From assembly GCA_013399895.1 (NCBI GenBank), contig VXBA01003820.1, forward strand, positions 62,418 to 126,417: a stretch of 64,000 nucleotides of DNA, read 5' to 3'. Source of the DNA: Serilophus lunatus. Taxonomy: Eukaryota; Chordata; Aves; Passeriformes; Eurylaimidae. Every line of letters starts with the position of its first letter. The first letter of the stretch is position 1. The notes beneath the pieces are model-generated. The model worked only from the letters and a program-made list of their open reading frames with translations, ran no database searches and was not told the DNA's origin. Positions 23,071-37,379 of this stretch are shown one piece after another. The position numbers and the translations under genes were made by a program.

Positions 23071-24664
23071 TTCATCACTGCTTTTTCAAGAATGGCACTT
23101 GGACCCTTCTTTCATTTACCATTCCCATTTCTGTTGAGCACATTGAGCTTTCTTTACATGACATTTTGCGTTTGCTATACTCTTTTGCTCCATGTCCTTT
23201 TACATGATTATTACTTGTACAAGAGCTGTCATTGTCAATCTCTTATAGTTTCTTTAGTCTGGGGTTTTTTTGCTCTTTACTCTCTAATATCTCCACAAAA
23301 AAATAAATCCTTTCCATATGTATTTCCAAATACGTAGAGGTTGTTTTAAAGCAAGTGCACTGAGGCCAGCCTTGACAGGTGTCAGTACCAGATTACCACC
23401 CTGGTTCTTCTAGTGCATCCCTCCATCCTTTAACGTTTATTGAAAAGGACAAAAAGCCCGTAGGGATGCTGGTCTGGCAGCTATGATTTGTTTTTTTTTT
23501 AACTTTGTAAGAGGACTCCAACTAAAGCAGTAATTTGCTTAATTGTCTTCTGTATTAGTGAAGGCCAGAAATCTTGAAATCGTCCTTGAGCCTGAACTGA
23601 TTTCTAAACCTGCTACCCTCCTTACAGTTTCCTTGTGTGTCACTGACCTTTCACAATCCCTACAACACTGCCAGGCCTCTTTCTTGGTTCAGCTCTGGCT
23701 CTGCTGAAATTCTTCTTCATTCTTGAATCATTTCCTGTCTCAATTTTTTTTCAGCTCTTTCTTTTATAGTTCTTCTAAATCCCTATACTATTAAGTTTCA
23801 GGAGACACTGAATACTGCGATTAGATTACTTTTTCATATATATTCTTCATTCATCCCTCCAGCCAGGAATCTTTGAATTCAGGTTCAACATCAAGCCTCT
23901 GCTTTTCAGAACTCTCACTGGATTTGTAACTCTTTTTCTGATTTTGAGTCTGTAATGAGCAGAGTGGGTATACATGCTTCATTCAGTAATAAAATTGATG
24001 AAGACAAAAGAAAACCATGCTGTAGAGAGAAAGGCCTGACATTCAAGGCCAAGATCCAGCGTTTCTGTCAAAACCCTTTCATTATAGTAACATATAAACT
24101 GTCACATAGGGATTTACTCATAGTCTATAGTCCTGACAGATAGACTGAGACATTAGTATATCTCAGCCTTAATGTATAATTCAGATATGAGGGACAACAT
24201 GAAGCAGTTTCATTAGGGAAAAAATAGCCAAAATATTAGAATGCTCTCAAAATCCAAATTGGAACTTTTTTTTTTTTTTTTTTAATTTGTCCATCCCTGA
24301 CTCATCCTCCTTGTGCCTGACATCTTTACCGGCCACTGACATCATCCCAATATGCAAAACATAGAGCAGGCACCATAGGAAACCAGTGTGGTCAAACAGA
24401 AACCAACTGACTGAGCTCAAACACAAGAAAGGAGCATATTGAAAGTGGAAGATGGAATATATTACCGAGAATAGAAACACCGCTTGGGGATGCAGTGATG
24501 AAATTAGCAAGACCAGGACTTGGCTGTTATTGAAGAGTATCAGGCATGTGAAGTGCAACAAGAACGGCTTCTGCAGGTTTGTTGACAGCAAAAGGGAGAC
24601 AAGAGAAATCAGGGAGATGATCTAATGAAGGACATGCAAGATGCTGAGGTACCCAATGCTTTAT

Positions 24665-25620
24665 TTATTTCAGTCTGTTAACCTTTCCAGGTTCTGCCAA
24701 TCCTGTTCGATATTTTCGTCAGTCATCTCAATGCAGGAGATGAATGCACCTTTAGTAAGGTTGTTGATGGTACAGAACTGAGAGGTGATTTTGACTCTCT
24801 TGAGGGACAAGAGGCCTTGCAGGGAGATCTAAACAGAGCATTGGGCAATCATCAATGGCATGAAATTTAAGAACAAATGCTGGATTCTCTACCTGGAACA
24901 GGGTAAGGCTGGACACAAGTATAAATTGAAAGAGAAGTGGCTGGAGAACAGCCCTGAAGAGAAGGACCTGGAGTGCTGGTCAACAGCAGCTCAGTGTGCC
25001 CTGGCTGCTTGGAAGGCAAACAGCAACCTGGGGTGCATCAAGCACAACACTGCCAGCCAGTCAAGAGAGGTGATTATCTGGCAGTATTCACCATTGGTGG
25101 AGCCTCTCCTGGAGTACTGTGTACAGTTCTGGGCCCCATGATTTAAGAATCATAGAATCAGAGGAGAAGAATGTGAAGGACCTTGAATGTGCCCAGAGGA
25201 GGGCAACAAAGCTGGCGAGAGGGGTGGAAGGCACATCCTGCAAGAAGCCAGTAAGGACTTAGAGTTTGTCTGGTTTGGAGGAAAGGAGGCTGAGGTATGA
25301 TCTCTACAGCTCTCTACAGCTTCTAGAGCAGGAGAAGTGATCCAGTGATAAGGATGCATGGGAATGGTTCCAAGCTGTGCCAAAAAAGGGTCAAACTGCA
25401 CATTAGGATGCAATTCTTCACTGATAGGTTGATCAAACACTGGAATGGGCTTCCTGGAGAGGTGGTTGATGCATCGAGCCTGTCACAGTGTTTAAGAGGC
25501 ATTTGGACAATGCCCTTAACAGAATGCTTTGACTTCTGGTTGGCCCCAAAGTGGTCAGATGGTTGGACTAGATGAGTCTTTTCCAGCTAACTACTACATT
25601 CTATTCTGTTCTATTCTAAT
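24665..25620 (+). mobile_element. CR1 LINE fragment
   Basis: Plus-strand CR1 beginning in the RT catalytic region (VLPILFDIFV, then FSKVVDGTEL at the FADD position), continuing with KWLENSPEEKDLE, QCALAAWKANSNLGCIKHNT, SREVI and LLEYCVQFWAP, then HWNGLPGEVVD, and ending with GGTTGGACTAGATGA and a TTCTATTCTG-type terminal repeat. Frameshifts, stops and the lost catalytic Asp pair show it is inactive. A tandem CTCTACAGCT duplication lies near 25304. Confidence 0.93.
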
Positions 25621-25689
25621 AAAGCTCAGAAGAGGATCAAATTCAAAAATACTTAAGTAATTTGGACATATACAAAACCCATGGAATCT

Positions 25690-26075
25690 TGCATCCATGG
25701 AACAAGCAGGAGCAAGTTCAACAAATGTGAAGTCCTGCACTTGAGGCAGAAAAATCCTGTTCATTGGTACAAGCTGGGCACTGGCTGGTACAAGACCAAC
25801 TTGGCAGAAAATGACTGGATCTCTTGAACAGTGTGTTGAACCTGATCAGCAGTGTGACCTTGCAGCAGTGATGGTGAATAGCATCCTTGGTGTTATAAGC
25901 ACAATCATCAGTGGATCGAGGGAAGTTAATATCCTCCATTCTCGGAGATTTTTCAAAATTTGCCTGGAGATTTTCAAAAGGGCCATAGTAACCTAACCAC
26001 AAAAGTAACACTCCTTTGAGCAAGAGGTTGGACTACAGACCTCTAAAACTCCTTTTCAGCCAATAGTCTATGTTT
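25690..26075 (+). mobile_element. Second, older CR1 remnant directly after the first
   Basis: Diverged CR1 in the same orientation: AAGTTCAACAAATGTGAAGT, CCTGCACTTGAGGCAG, CAGCAGTGTGACCTTGCAGC, GGTTGGACTACAGACCTCTA and CTTTTCAGCC. It lacks the middle of the usual CR1 3' region (internal deletion) and its end is worn. More decayed than its left neighbour, hence probably older. Confidence 0.82.
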
Positions 26076-29000
26076 TTGTCATAATAGAGAAAATAATCTG
26101 ATACATTTTGGTCATCTGAGGAATCTCAGCTCTCAAAATTAATTTAATCACTTAATGGGTAAGTGCCAAGTAAATTCCATGGAATTTATGGAGTTTATAT
26201 TTAAAAGTTCTTTGTATATAAGGAAGACTTTAGATCTGAAATATTTTTAACTTTCTGGGTATTCATAAAATTAATGATTGATCCTTTAATACATAATCCT
26301 TGTAATTATTGATACACACACCTCTCCAAGTCCCTTATCTTTACTGTGAATATTTAATTCATTATGATAAATTCATTTAGTAGTACAGTATGGAGTCTGA
26401 CAGTTGTGATCTGAAAGATATGAGTATGGAAGGTCAGAAACAAAGATATGTCTAAACACTGATTCACAATCCAAAGAGCTACCACAATATAACTAAAAGG
26501 CTTTTATAGGCAGTATTGCTCAGTATACTAAGACCTGTTAAAACTAATTTCAAGATTTATTGTGAAATGTTTTGGAGGACAGCTATTCTTAATAATAAAG
26601 AAAATCTTACAAAGTATCAAATTTCAAAAAACACCCACAAACATACATTTAAAGTGAGCTGTGGTCTTTAAGAGCTGCAGAATAGTTTTGATTGTAGTTA
26701 AACTGTAATATTTTCCTTGACTAGACCTCAGTAACAGATGTTGCTGCCTTTTTTGGCAGTCTGTAAGTAATCTCTTTTGTTCAGTGAGCTCTAAGGCTTG
26801 TGTATTGTATTCACAGTTTAATTTGTCAGAAATGGCCAAATCATCTTACTTAGCTGCTGCTTCTTTTGGTCCTTGGTATTCATATGACCTGGATGCTTTG
26901 TGTAAATGTTCTTCATAGTACTGCTGTGAATAAATAGTATCAAAAATAGTCTGTAGTTATCTGTAATTCCTTTTACTATTATCAGTTCCAATACTTTGTT
27001 TGGTGAGGTGAAGAGTGCTTAGAAAACCAGCTTTGCTCAAATCAACTGTGTAGATAAGGGGAATGTGCAGAGAAATGGTACATGGTGCTTTAGAGATGCC
27101 TCTACTGATGCTGACAATGCAAAATGGCTTTAAAGCAAACCCCTGGATAGAGGAGACTTGTGTTACTCACATTTTGTGTACTGTCATTTTTCTGCTTTCC
27201 CTCTCTGAGGGAAATGATATACAATAATGTAAACACTGTGAAAAGTAGCTTGGAAGTGGCTTTTTGCCTTGGACATAGCTGGAACTGGAGAAAGGAAAAC
27301 AAAGAAAGGAAGGCAGTTTAAGCTACATTTATCTACTGCTTCCAGTTTTGCCAAGAGCTGCTATGCCAAGCTGTCAATATTTCTTAGAAGATTGCCTAAT
27401 TTCATTAAGTGTAAGTTTTGTCCTATGTAGATTTGGTATTTCTTAAGAATTATCACACAAAAAACCATCTTAGTTAAAAATACATACCTCTAGGCAAAGA
27501 GTCTGAAGTCATAACTACACATTCTTATAAAACTGAAGTTGATTTTCTGATGAAAAATGAGATTTGAATTTTACTATTATCTTATGATTCCTTGATGCTT
27601 CATTCTAGTTGTGCAGAATTATCTAACTTTGTATCTACCAATGTCTATTTTACAGGCTTTGCTATTCAGAAGGAAATTGGAAAACACTTAGGTCCTGAAA
27701 GAGGGGAAAAAAGTCAGGAAGTGGGCTTGCAGATACTACGTATATGAGAGGGCATAATGTTTTGGGATTTTTTTCAGTTCAGAAGTCAGAATGCTTTGAA
27801 GTAATTTAGAGTTGTGTCTTCCAAGAAAATAAACATGTAGAGAAATCGTTGATTTGCTGAAAGTGCCCAATTCCATTGCTGGCAATGGCAAATGATAACT
27901 TATCTCTACTTCACTCAAAGCATGATTGCATGCCTAACAAAATGTCTGTGCAATACAGTATGATTGACAATTCCTGCTTAGGAAGCCAAGGGATAAAATA
28001 GCAGAGGCATTGATGTTCACTGGCAAACTCCCATTGCCTTCCCAGGGGCTGGGTTTTAGTCTTAAATGAATAATGTTGAAAAAATGTGCTTCAGAAACTT
28101 TGAGTTAATCTGTTGGTTCACATCAGGGTAGAGTGGATAACTATGCCGCAGGCCTTAACAGGTCAGACCTATCTTTTCATGGTTGTGGGATTTACTGAAA
28201 TAAGTGGATCAGATAGGGTGTATGGTACTAAAACCTATCAGGGTAGAATCTGTGCAATCCTTCCAGAATCAGTCCATTACCAGGGTGTGACTGAGTATAT
28301 CTTGGCTGTGCAATTGGCAGGCTCCTCTCTCTGCAGTTCATTTTACCTTTATGGACAATTGCTGCTAAATTAGGAGGGTAGCTAAGAGAAATGTATGTTG
28401 TTAATTGTTAAGGCACAACCTGGATTTGCTATGCAAAGATGGAGCAAGACAGGAATGTGCAAAGAGAAATAAGTATAAGCAGAAAACAAGAAAGGAAAAA
28501 ATACTACTCTCACGAGTTCCTTAAGAAAGTGTTTATCTATAAAGAATAAGTAGTTGTACCATAAGTAAAAATAAAAGAGGGGGAAGAGAGGTATTAAAGA
28601 GGGAAGAATAGAGACTGTTTTATATTTGCAAGCCTAAGTAATATAAATGCATGTCTGTTTCACTAAACATAATTGCCTAACTCTGTAATAATTAGGGAGA
28701 CAAACCCACATCTCCAATTATGTCTACTGTCTTCAAGGAAGATGGGATGCACTCGTTCCTTTTTCAGATGTCTGATGTTTGTTCATGATAAGGGATTGCC
28801 TAAACAGTGAGTTTAACGTAAGTTCTCACGAGATTTGGGCAGCTTTTTGCCTTACCTGGCGCTACAAGCTTGTCTCTTAGTCACACAGAGAGGATGTTCA
28901 TGACCTGCCCTGCCTGCAGAGGTGTTGATCTGGATCAGGCATCTGCCACCTCACCACAGAGAGAGTCGGGAGACATGCCTGCAGACCTCAGTCCAGATTT

Positions 29001-32000
29001 ACAACTGCCACAGTTTAAAAAGAGGTGTCTAAATTATTATACCTAGCGAGTACATGGTTGAATGTTATGGTAATTCCACAGCAGTAGGTGCTGTAACTAT
29101 AACAGTGGAAGAAGAATGAAGCTTTAAAGAGATTTCCTCTTTTTATAAGCCTTGTTGAAGTAAATTATTAAAGATCTTTTTGTTCCTTAAAACAATGGAA
29201 TGGATTTTTGTTTTTAGCTTACTTCTCATACAAGAGTATGTTGTGGTATATTGAAACACAAAAACATTTAGATTATACTAAAAGGAAGAATTAAGGAGTC
29301 TCAAGATTAATGCTTTTGTAAATTTATTCTAAAGATCATGGACAACACTTTATATTTGGATGGGTTGAGAGTCCTCTGTTTTAAATGTATTTTCATTTAT
29401 ACAGTCTGTTTACTGAGATACATTAGCATGACAAAGCTAAACCACATCACATTACTTAATGCATGTTTTAGAATTTCACACTTTAATGCTATTTGGGGAA
29501 ATATGTCAGAAGTCTAGAAAATTTAAAACTTCTGTTGAGTACACTGCTCAGAGAAGCAGCATATTTATTTATTCTATAAAAATTGAATGAAATCTGCTTT
29601 GCCAATCATAAAGGAGAATGCTAAGTTGGTGGGGTTTTTTGTTTTGTTTTGGGGTTTTGTTTGTTTGTTTGAAATATTTCTATTTTTTTTCTTGTGATCT
29701 GAGAAAATCAGTGGCATATGATGAAACTATTTAATATTTTTGGCAGACATTTTACACCTCTAAGATTTTCCCCCATTTAACATAATAAAATCTCAAAGAC
29801 CCCCAGCAGATGGAAAGCTTCTTGAAATGTACTTGAGCAGAAAAGAAACAGAAGGTTTTTTCAAAGTATCTTAGTCTTAAGAGCTCAGATAATACTTTAG
29901 ATGAATCTTAGGATCTTTTTGCGTGTGAATGCAGCTTTCATTTGCATGAAAATCTGGCCAGTTGTATTAATGCTTATTGAGATTTTCACTTATTTCCAAT
30001 TCTAATATGAGCAATGAACATGTAGAATTTGCTTGAGATATTTTTGATATCAGATTTCCAAGTCGGGTGCATTTTCATATTATTGGTGATGCATAAATTT
30101 AATTTTTATGTTTCTAGATAAGAAAATGGAACTACACATTTACAAATTCTGACCAGGCCTGTGTATACACATATATAAATGTGTTTGCTCTAAGTGTACA
30201 GACAGGTCACATAAGCTACTGAGCACTTAGAGACATCTGCCTAGATATTTTGGTGAACTATTACATTTGCACTACAAAATCCATTTATGTGTGCTTGACA
30301 AATGCTGGGCCACTGCCTTAAGGCTATCAGCCTCTGCTCCCATCTGTTTATTGTGATATCACAAAACTTCCAAATATTTTTCTATCCAGAATACTTAAGA
30401 TAAGTGCAGTTTATCAAAACAAGGAATGAATTTGAAAGATGTCTAGAGAATGTACTAAGGGGAATCTTCTATTCTTTTAGTCATCATAGGATAGGATTAC
30501 TTCCAGGATTTTTTTAACACCTTTAAGGAAAATCCTATGATTCTTCAAATCAATTATTTGGATGTGATGAGTCACCAGGCTTTGCCATTCTATTTGAACA
30601 AGATTCTAAATTCACATACAGATGAAAGTAGATTCTGAAAAGGAAATTGCCTGTTAACTGAAAACTTAAATTGGTTTCTTTAAGAAAGCCCGAGCGATCA
30701 GTCAGCCATCTTCAAACTATTCACTTCAAATTCTTTCTAATTTAATGTATTACCTCTTTTACATCTTAACACACACGACTTGTTACAAAAGACAGAAGTT
30801 GTCTTTTGTATTTCCAAACTACTGTCTTTTCTTTAAGCCAAAATATACATATGTTGACGTGCCAAGTGGCTCCTTCTTCAGGTAGGAAAGTAAAAACATG
30901 TTCAGACATGCCCCGGAGGCTGGGAAAACTGCCAGAAAAATGTTTAGCTCAAATAAAGCATCAACAGTTTCATTTTTACTATGTTCAGCAGCAATCAAAT
31001 CTCTAACTAAACGTCATTAACCTAAAAATAAAGCAGAGCTTTGAAGACACAAATCAACAACCAGAGTAAATGCCACATTGACTGTATTAAGAAACTTTTG
31101 AAGCTTTGCCCACTCTACACATTCTTCCAAGTTTAAGTCCTTCGACTTAATTTAGGCTTAACTAAATCTTCCAAATTAAAAATTGAAGCAGGTAAGTAAT
31201 AGACCTTTTTGGAATACATTTCACCCAAGACATCTGGTTTCCTCACACTGTTGAATGTGTAACTTGCAAGGTGTTGCTTATTATAGTATGATATTTCTTC
31301 ACTCAAAATCTCGTTTTTATTTTTTAAATTTTTTGCTGCAAATCTAAATGTATCACACTGCACTGTGAATTAATTTCTACAAAAGCCTGCTCATAAAAAA
31401 AGATAAAATAATTCACAGCAACACCATGAAGGTTTTTAAACCTTTGTATAATACACAGGCTCTGTGGCAGGATCCAATTCACTGGTTTCCTTTGTACACA
31501 AGAACAATGAAGTCTCAAATAAAGGCTTTGAAAGAATACCTAAACAAGTCTTTTAAAACAAGCGAATGCGTCCTTTTAAGTCCTTCTCATTAAGCAGACA
31601 CAGGCTGATGAGGATACTGAGGCTACTTGTGCACATAATGCTTGGGAAACAAGCCCTACTGTAAGGCAACATGTTGAAAAGTTTGATCTAAACCACAGAA
31701 ACACCAACTCCATAGGACACATTTCATTTTGATAAAAAGTTTGGAGTCAGATTACTTAGTCCTCATAACCATCAAACTTCACAGATAAAGACTAGGTAAC
31801 TGAGTCTGTTTTAACCTTCTCATGTTCTGCCAAGAGCCTTCAAAAGTGTTTCTTTCTTAAGTGTTCTGAAGTATCTGTAAAAATGCTATTTAAGAACAAC
31901 CAGAATTAATGTGGCCTCAAAACTACTAATAATGCTGTTCCAGATGTTTGTGGTGAATTGCTGAGGAGGAAAATTAATAAAGTCATACTTACACAAACAA

Positions 32001-32359
32001 GCTTGCTTTAAAATTCTTGTCTGGATCTGTCCTAAACCCGTTAAAATCAGAGAATACTCTATTCTCTTTCTCCTTAAAGCAGTGGTCTCCAACAAACCGT
32101 TTTAAGGTTGCAAATTTCTCATGTATGCTTACCATCAAACGTTTTAAGTTGGAAACAATATATACTTTATAGTTTTCTTTTGTTCTGTGTACCAGTGCTC
32201 ATGTCCTCACAGCCTTCAGTTTGAAAACTAGTCCTCTAAGATCTATGCATACGATAATATAAAAGAAAGCATGACTACAAGAGGTTGTTTAATCTCATTT
32301 TAATTTAGTACATAGATTTTCAACAGGTGAGCAACCGGGATTTACACCTAAGGTCCTGA

Positions 32360-32362
<3 letters not shown>

Positions 32363-32390
<28 letters not shown>
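32363..32390. repeat. (CT)14 microsatellite
   Basis: Uninterrupted CT dinucleotide, 28 bases; likely length-polymorphic. Confidence 0.97.
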
Positions 32391-32393
<3 letters not shown>

Positions 32394-35300
32394 CTCAAGG
32401 TCTGCTGAGTACTTTCTGATGAACAGAAGGAGTGAAAAAAGATTTTCTCTTATGTTTGCTCTTAACCACCTGTGACCTAGTAAGGCCATTTCAGCCCCTA
32501 TGCATTGCGTTCTTTTTTCCGGCATGTGTCTGCATATGGCTTGATGTCTTCAGCAGGTCTGAAAAAGTGAAAACTTGTTCCATTCTTACTTGTGGACTAG
32601 CATCTAAATGAGTGGAACAGTGAAACAAGCCCCCAGGTTAAGTTTTTGGGGTTTTTTTTGAGACATACATGACTATGTGTGCAGACTTCAGTGACTCAAA
32701 GTTGTGCCTTCAAAAAAGTATATGTGTTCCCATCTAATGTCAGAAACCCTTGCCCTTAAATACATTCAATAAAGTCCTTAAATATATTTGTCCTCAGGTA
32801 TTAAAAATCCATAAATATTTTGTATTTAAATGTGTAACACTAGTCATGAATGTAAAAATAGCTACTGAGTTGTGTATTACTGATCTTAACAATACCAAAG
32901 CAACTATTTGCATGGATATATTTTATCTGTCTGCTTTTAATACTAACATAAAAGACGAAGACAAGCAGAACGTCTCCATCCTTTAGGGATCTCCCTAGAT
33001 GACATGCTGTTCCATTTAAATTACCTACTTTCTTCTTAAAGACTGAACATTTTAATGAATATTTTAAGGCACAGCCCTACTCTCAAAGCCTCATCGGCAT
33101 TGGTCAGTTCAGAGCGGGAATCAGGAGAAACAGGCCCATTGGTCTCTGCAGAAGTGGAAGATGTGGGAAACTCACAGAAGTCCTTACACCAAGTTTCTGT
33201 TACAGCATGGAGGCTTTTCAGTGCGGAGTGGTAAAACCTGAAACAAGAAGCCAGCTTAGCTGTCACCACTGGGGGCCACTGCTACTTAGCAAGAGAGAAG
33301 GGAATCTCCTGGAAGGCCTGGAGTCTGCACTAACAGGAGATAGTTCCCATAAAGAGGCAAAAAATTGCCCCTGTGTGGAGTCACTGTTAAGAGGTGTGAA
33401 CAGCCAGCAAAGATATGCACCGAGAATTGAAATCTCCTGACAATGAACATATGAATGAGATGCTAAGACTTTTGCTGGTTGTCACCTGTAAATGATGGCA
33501 GAATTGGCAACAATCACTCCTTGCAGTCGTACTCCCAGTTCTGTGCTAATCCACATGTCTTTGGGAAGTGGCTTGCATATCAGTAATAATTGTGAGACTT
33601 CTTGCTAATCAAACTTGCTCAAAAGTGAGTCATCATCAACGTTATCTTCTATTACCAGGAATCACTTTTCTTGCTAAGAGAGAGAACAGGCAATATAGAA
33701 TAGGTAAAAAATTATTGCAGGTCATAGAGACTTTTTGGGGAGTAATAGGAGAGGCAAGATAAAATGGAAATTGATAAGATGGACATAGGAATTACATACA
33801 AAAGAGAAGTAGCTTCTCCTTATAGTCTGAGACATATTTTTTTCCTTCAGTAATACTCTTTACAAGTACATACTGCTGGAACAGTGGATTCTGGACAAGA
33901 TACAATACTCAAGCTTTACAAGTGTTTCTCTTAGGGATCAAGAAGCCTGAAGTGAAAATCTTTCTCCCTCCAGTCTTGATCCATATTTATAGAATTATTT
34001 ACATTATTTACAGCATTATTTACAGACACATTAACTCTTCTGATTTTTTTTGGTTTTGTACAAAACATACTTACCCTTAAATGGAAACTAAGGCCTGGCT
34101 TTTCCTGTCTCTTTCATATAAGGTGATGGTATAACTCATGGACTTCAAATGGGCTAGTGTTCATATACTTTAAAGGGACTCATACCTCACCCCCATTTAT
34201 CACACTGATATTTTGGAGACGAGCATGTCACATATACCAGTATTTGCCCCTTAGTGCTGGTTTAGACAGCAGCAGGTATTTCTTTTCAGTTTGAGCTGTC
34301 ATACCATGAAGGAATGAGATCGAAGGGCCAACCTGACTGAATGTAATCCTTTTGAAAAATAAATATACACAGAGAAGAACAGGGCATAGAAGGGTTTCTC
34401 CCCCAGAACTAGTAGACAAAGCAGTGTAATTTTTGCTAAAAACTACAGAATGTTGACCTCTTACCAAACACATTTAGTATGTCTCTAGCACTGAACAAGC
34501 ACTATAACACATTATGCTGTAACCATCCAAACCTCTTTGCAGGCCAGCCTGGAGAAACCCACCAAAGACAAATGATAAAAAAAGCAGGTGTGGGTCACTG
34601 AGGAGTCTTCTCAACCCCATTCCCTTGGGAGAGCCATGGCACTGGCACTGCTATTGTACATTGTTAATTAGATCATTCTAATTAATTCATTCAATAGTGT
34701 AAATTAGGAAGGAAAGAAGATAAATTACACTAATACATTTAACCTCATGCTATTTATTTAGCAGTTGAACGAAATAATGTGGTTAAAAGGAGTCTAACAA
34801 GGCAAAAGCTCAAGACACAGCTGTTTAATAGCATTAAAAATAAGATCTCAGACTGTGCTGCAGGCATATACTGCTTTTTTGCATTTAAAAGGCTTGCCAA
34901 GATAGCCATACTAGCAAACCCTGCTGGTGTAGGTGCAGCCGATACTAACAGAACAAAATATGTGTTTTCATCTCTTGAATGAAATAACTTGCATTGGTAA
35001 ATGGATTATTTTACTGGTACAGCTCTGGAAGAGTTAGAACTCTTGCTGGTGCTGCTAGAGTAATCTAGATGTTTTAGCTACATAGGTATGCCTGCAAAAC
35101 ATTTAAGTGTCAATAAAGCCATACTATAAAATTTGTTATACATTCAAGGTTCCAAGGACTTGCCTCAACTCAGAAGCCAAACCAATTTAAATAAAGTGTG
35201 AGGTGAAACTCATTTAGTTAAAACAATAGTGCTTCTGCATAGCAAGTTGGATTTGAGTTGAACAAAGAAGCTTTTGGCTGTCCTAATGTTTTCAGAGTCA

Positions 35301-35402
35301 AATGCGGCACTTCCAATTCTAGATATTAAAATGAAAACATTTGAGGTTTTTTATTTTTCAAGGTTACAGTTCCACAGTAATTCTTTCAGACTTCATTATT
35401 AA

Positions 35403-35422
35403 AAACAAACAAACAAACAACA
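35403..35422. repeat. (AAAC)n short tandem repeat
   Basis: AAACAAACAAACAAACAAC-type run of about 20 bases. Confidence 0.85.
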
Positions 35423-37379
35423 AATCCAACCCTGAGAGATTATCAATTTCACATGACTCTAGAAGATGAGGCTTTGAGAAAAGGGCCAATTATCTTGTGA
35501 TTTGTGATAAAATCATGATATTTAGCAACACTCCAAAGATCCTATCTATCCTGGCATACAAATACTAGAAGAAACATGTTTCAACTAGTTCAGCGGGCAT
35601 GTTAAACTATGTCCTGGGATAGGCTAGGCCAGCTTTGTTTTCAGCAGTGTCAAAATACAGATTCGCCCATCTACAAAACTGGCTTAACCAGAACAGTGTT
35701 TAACTGTGACCTGACTTAGTTCTCAGACCATCATAAACCAGGCCAAACATTTATGTTGGGCCAAATTAATTTCTTTAGTGTTTTCCCCATGCTAGCCACA
35801 CAAGCATTCTTATTCTGGATATGCTGTAAGCTGTATTCAGCCGATGCTATGTAGTCCCGTGCAGAAAGCAGCAGAGACCATTTGGGTGCTCTTTGTCACT
35901 TGAGCATAAATAGGAGCTCATGTTAGCACACTCAAGAGAAAAACTGTTGTATTTTTTTAACATGGACTGTGGAGTTACTTTTTCTTCCCTCTCTGTTCTA
36001 ACCAGTACCACCGCTTTACACAGTGCATATGCACTGAGTTACACACACAGAAGGGTCTGTCTGGCTGTGTACTTGTTTCCTTAACAGATGACTTACAGCT
36101 TCATCCAACCATTCTGCCCTGATTAATTTCAACGGGTTCCTCATTTAATGGAGGACAAGGAAGATTAGTACTTCATCTGGTCACCCATTTACAGGATTAT
36201 TGTCTCATTTTATTCACGCAAAATATTGCCCAAATCTGCATGTTGTGGGTATCCATGTAAGTTGTGTGTTGTCCTCTCTGTGGATCTCATTTTTCACTGA
36301 CCATTCCTTATAGCCATAGTTCAGATGTTGCTAAGCAATAGATGAGGTAACAGTATTCTATCATTTTGATTTTTCACTCATAGTGGTAACTCTGCCAGCT
36401 TGAAGTTTGTCCTGACACTGTATGAAGTAATGTATCTCTGTGTTTTTAGTTGCACAGATTGAGATAATCTGACTGACACTAGATTATGAAAAACACACCT
36501 TAATGGATAGGATTTTGGGGGAACCTCTGCAGGTTTAAGTGTCGGAAAATATGGGAAAATAGGATCAAGGCATTTTATGGTTACATTATGATGAAAGGAA
36601 AAACCTGGACTCATAACATGGACGATATAATGTGCAACAAAAGTTGAACATTCACAGTCTAATCCAAAATCCTCTAGAGATACAGAGCTCTGGTGTCCAT
36701 TAATGCCACTTGTGCAAGGTTGTTTACAATTTACAACAGCTTCTCGCACCTAAACAACTTTGAAAACATACTTCATTACATGCAGATGTGCAGCATTTTT
36801 AGACCATGCAATCTGCAATACCTCATGTTGTAATAAAACAATATCGTAAAAAGAAATAACCTATGAAACAAATTACTCTCTCATCTGCTCCCCATTGAGC
36901 CATGCTCTCCAGGCTTGCATATGCCTGTAGGCTGTCTAGAATTACAGATGTGTCCTGCTATACACTAAGTGTGCACTTAATCTGCTGACTCTGGAGTCCA
37001 GAAACAGGAATAAAAATATTTCGCAGAATATTTTTTAACAGGCTAAGTTTGGGTGGCATTTCATTATGAAGAATGAACAAATTCTCCAAACTAATAATCA
37101 ACGAGGAGTTTCCTGATGGTGGGAGTAATTGTTCTTATCTTCCTTAAAGCCTCTTTAAACTAATACCATTGCTTTAAGTGGTATTAGCAAATAGTAAACT
37201 AGCAATATGCCCAACGTTTAGTATGGTGGTTTGTGTTTTTCTTGTACAGAGCCGCACAATACGATTATGTAAACACTGTTGTTATGTCTAGAAGATGTTT
37301 ATTGTTGAAATCGGCCTTTTGCACAAGTGTGTTTTTCACATACTTTGTTAATTGGGGAATAATTAAAGCCAGACTTGGC

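Larger units (their letters stand above)
18800..24660. other. Intergenic spacer
   Basis: 5.9 kb, AT-rich. It includes a T20 tract at 18910-18929, a G/T-rich tract at 21297-21345, an ATT microsatellite at 23013-23070 and a T18 tract at 24266-24283. No gene or RNA supported; open frames reach at most about 118 codons and resemble nothing known. Confidence 0.6.
26080..37370. other. Intergenic spacer, ENC1 side
   Basis: 11.3 kb with no gene I can support. Contents: T/G-rich tract 29630-29670, (CT)14 at 32363-32390, a triple ATTATTTAC repeat at 33994-34023, an AT-rich block with many TAATTA cores at 34660-34740, (AAAC)n at 35403-35422, and a small inverted repeat CTAATACCA/TGGTATTAG at 37160-37187. 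The spacer upstream of a developmental neural gene may hold enhancers, but nothing here proves one. Confidence 0.6.

Noticed and set aside
28113..28373. 86-codon frame with a faint integrase-like look (ALTGQTYLFMVVGF)
   Set aside because: The resemblance is too short and lacks the catalytic Asp/Glu pattern; no flanking retroviral sequence.
36378..36749. 123-codon minus-strand open frame
   Set aside because: No start ATG at its head, no recognisable domain, and one or two frames of this length are expected by chance in 64 kb on both strands.
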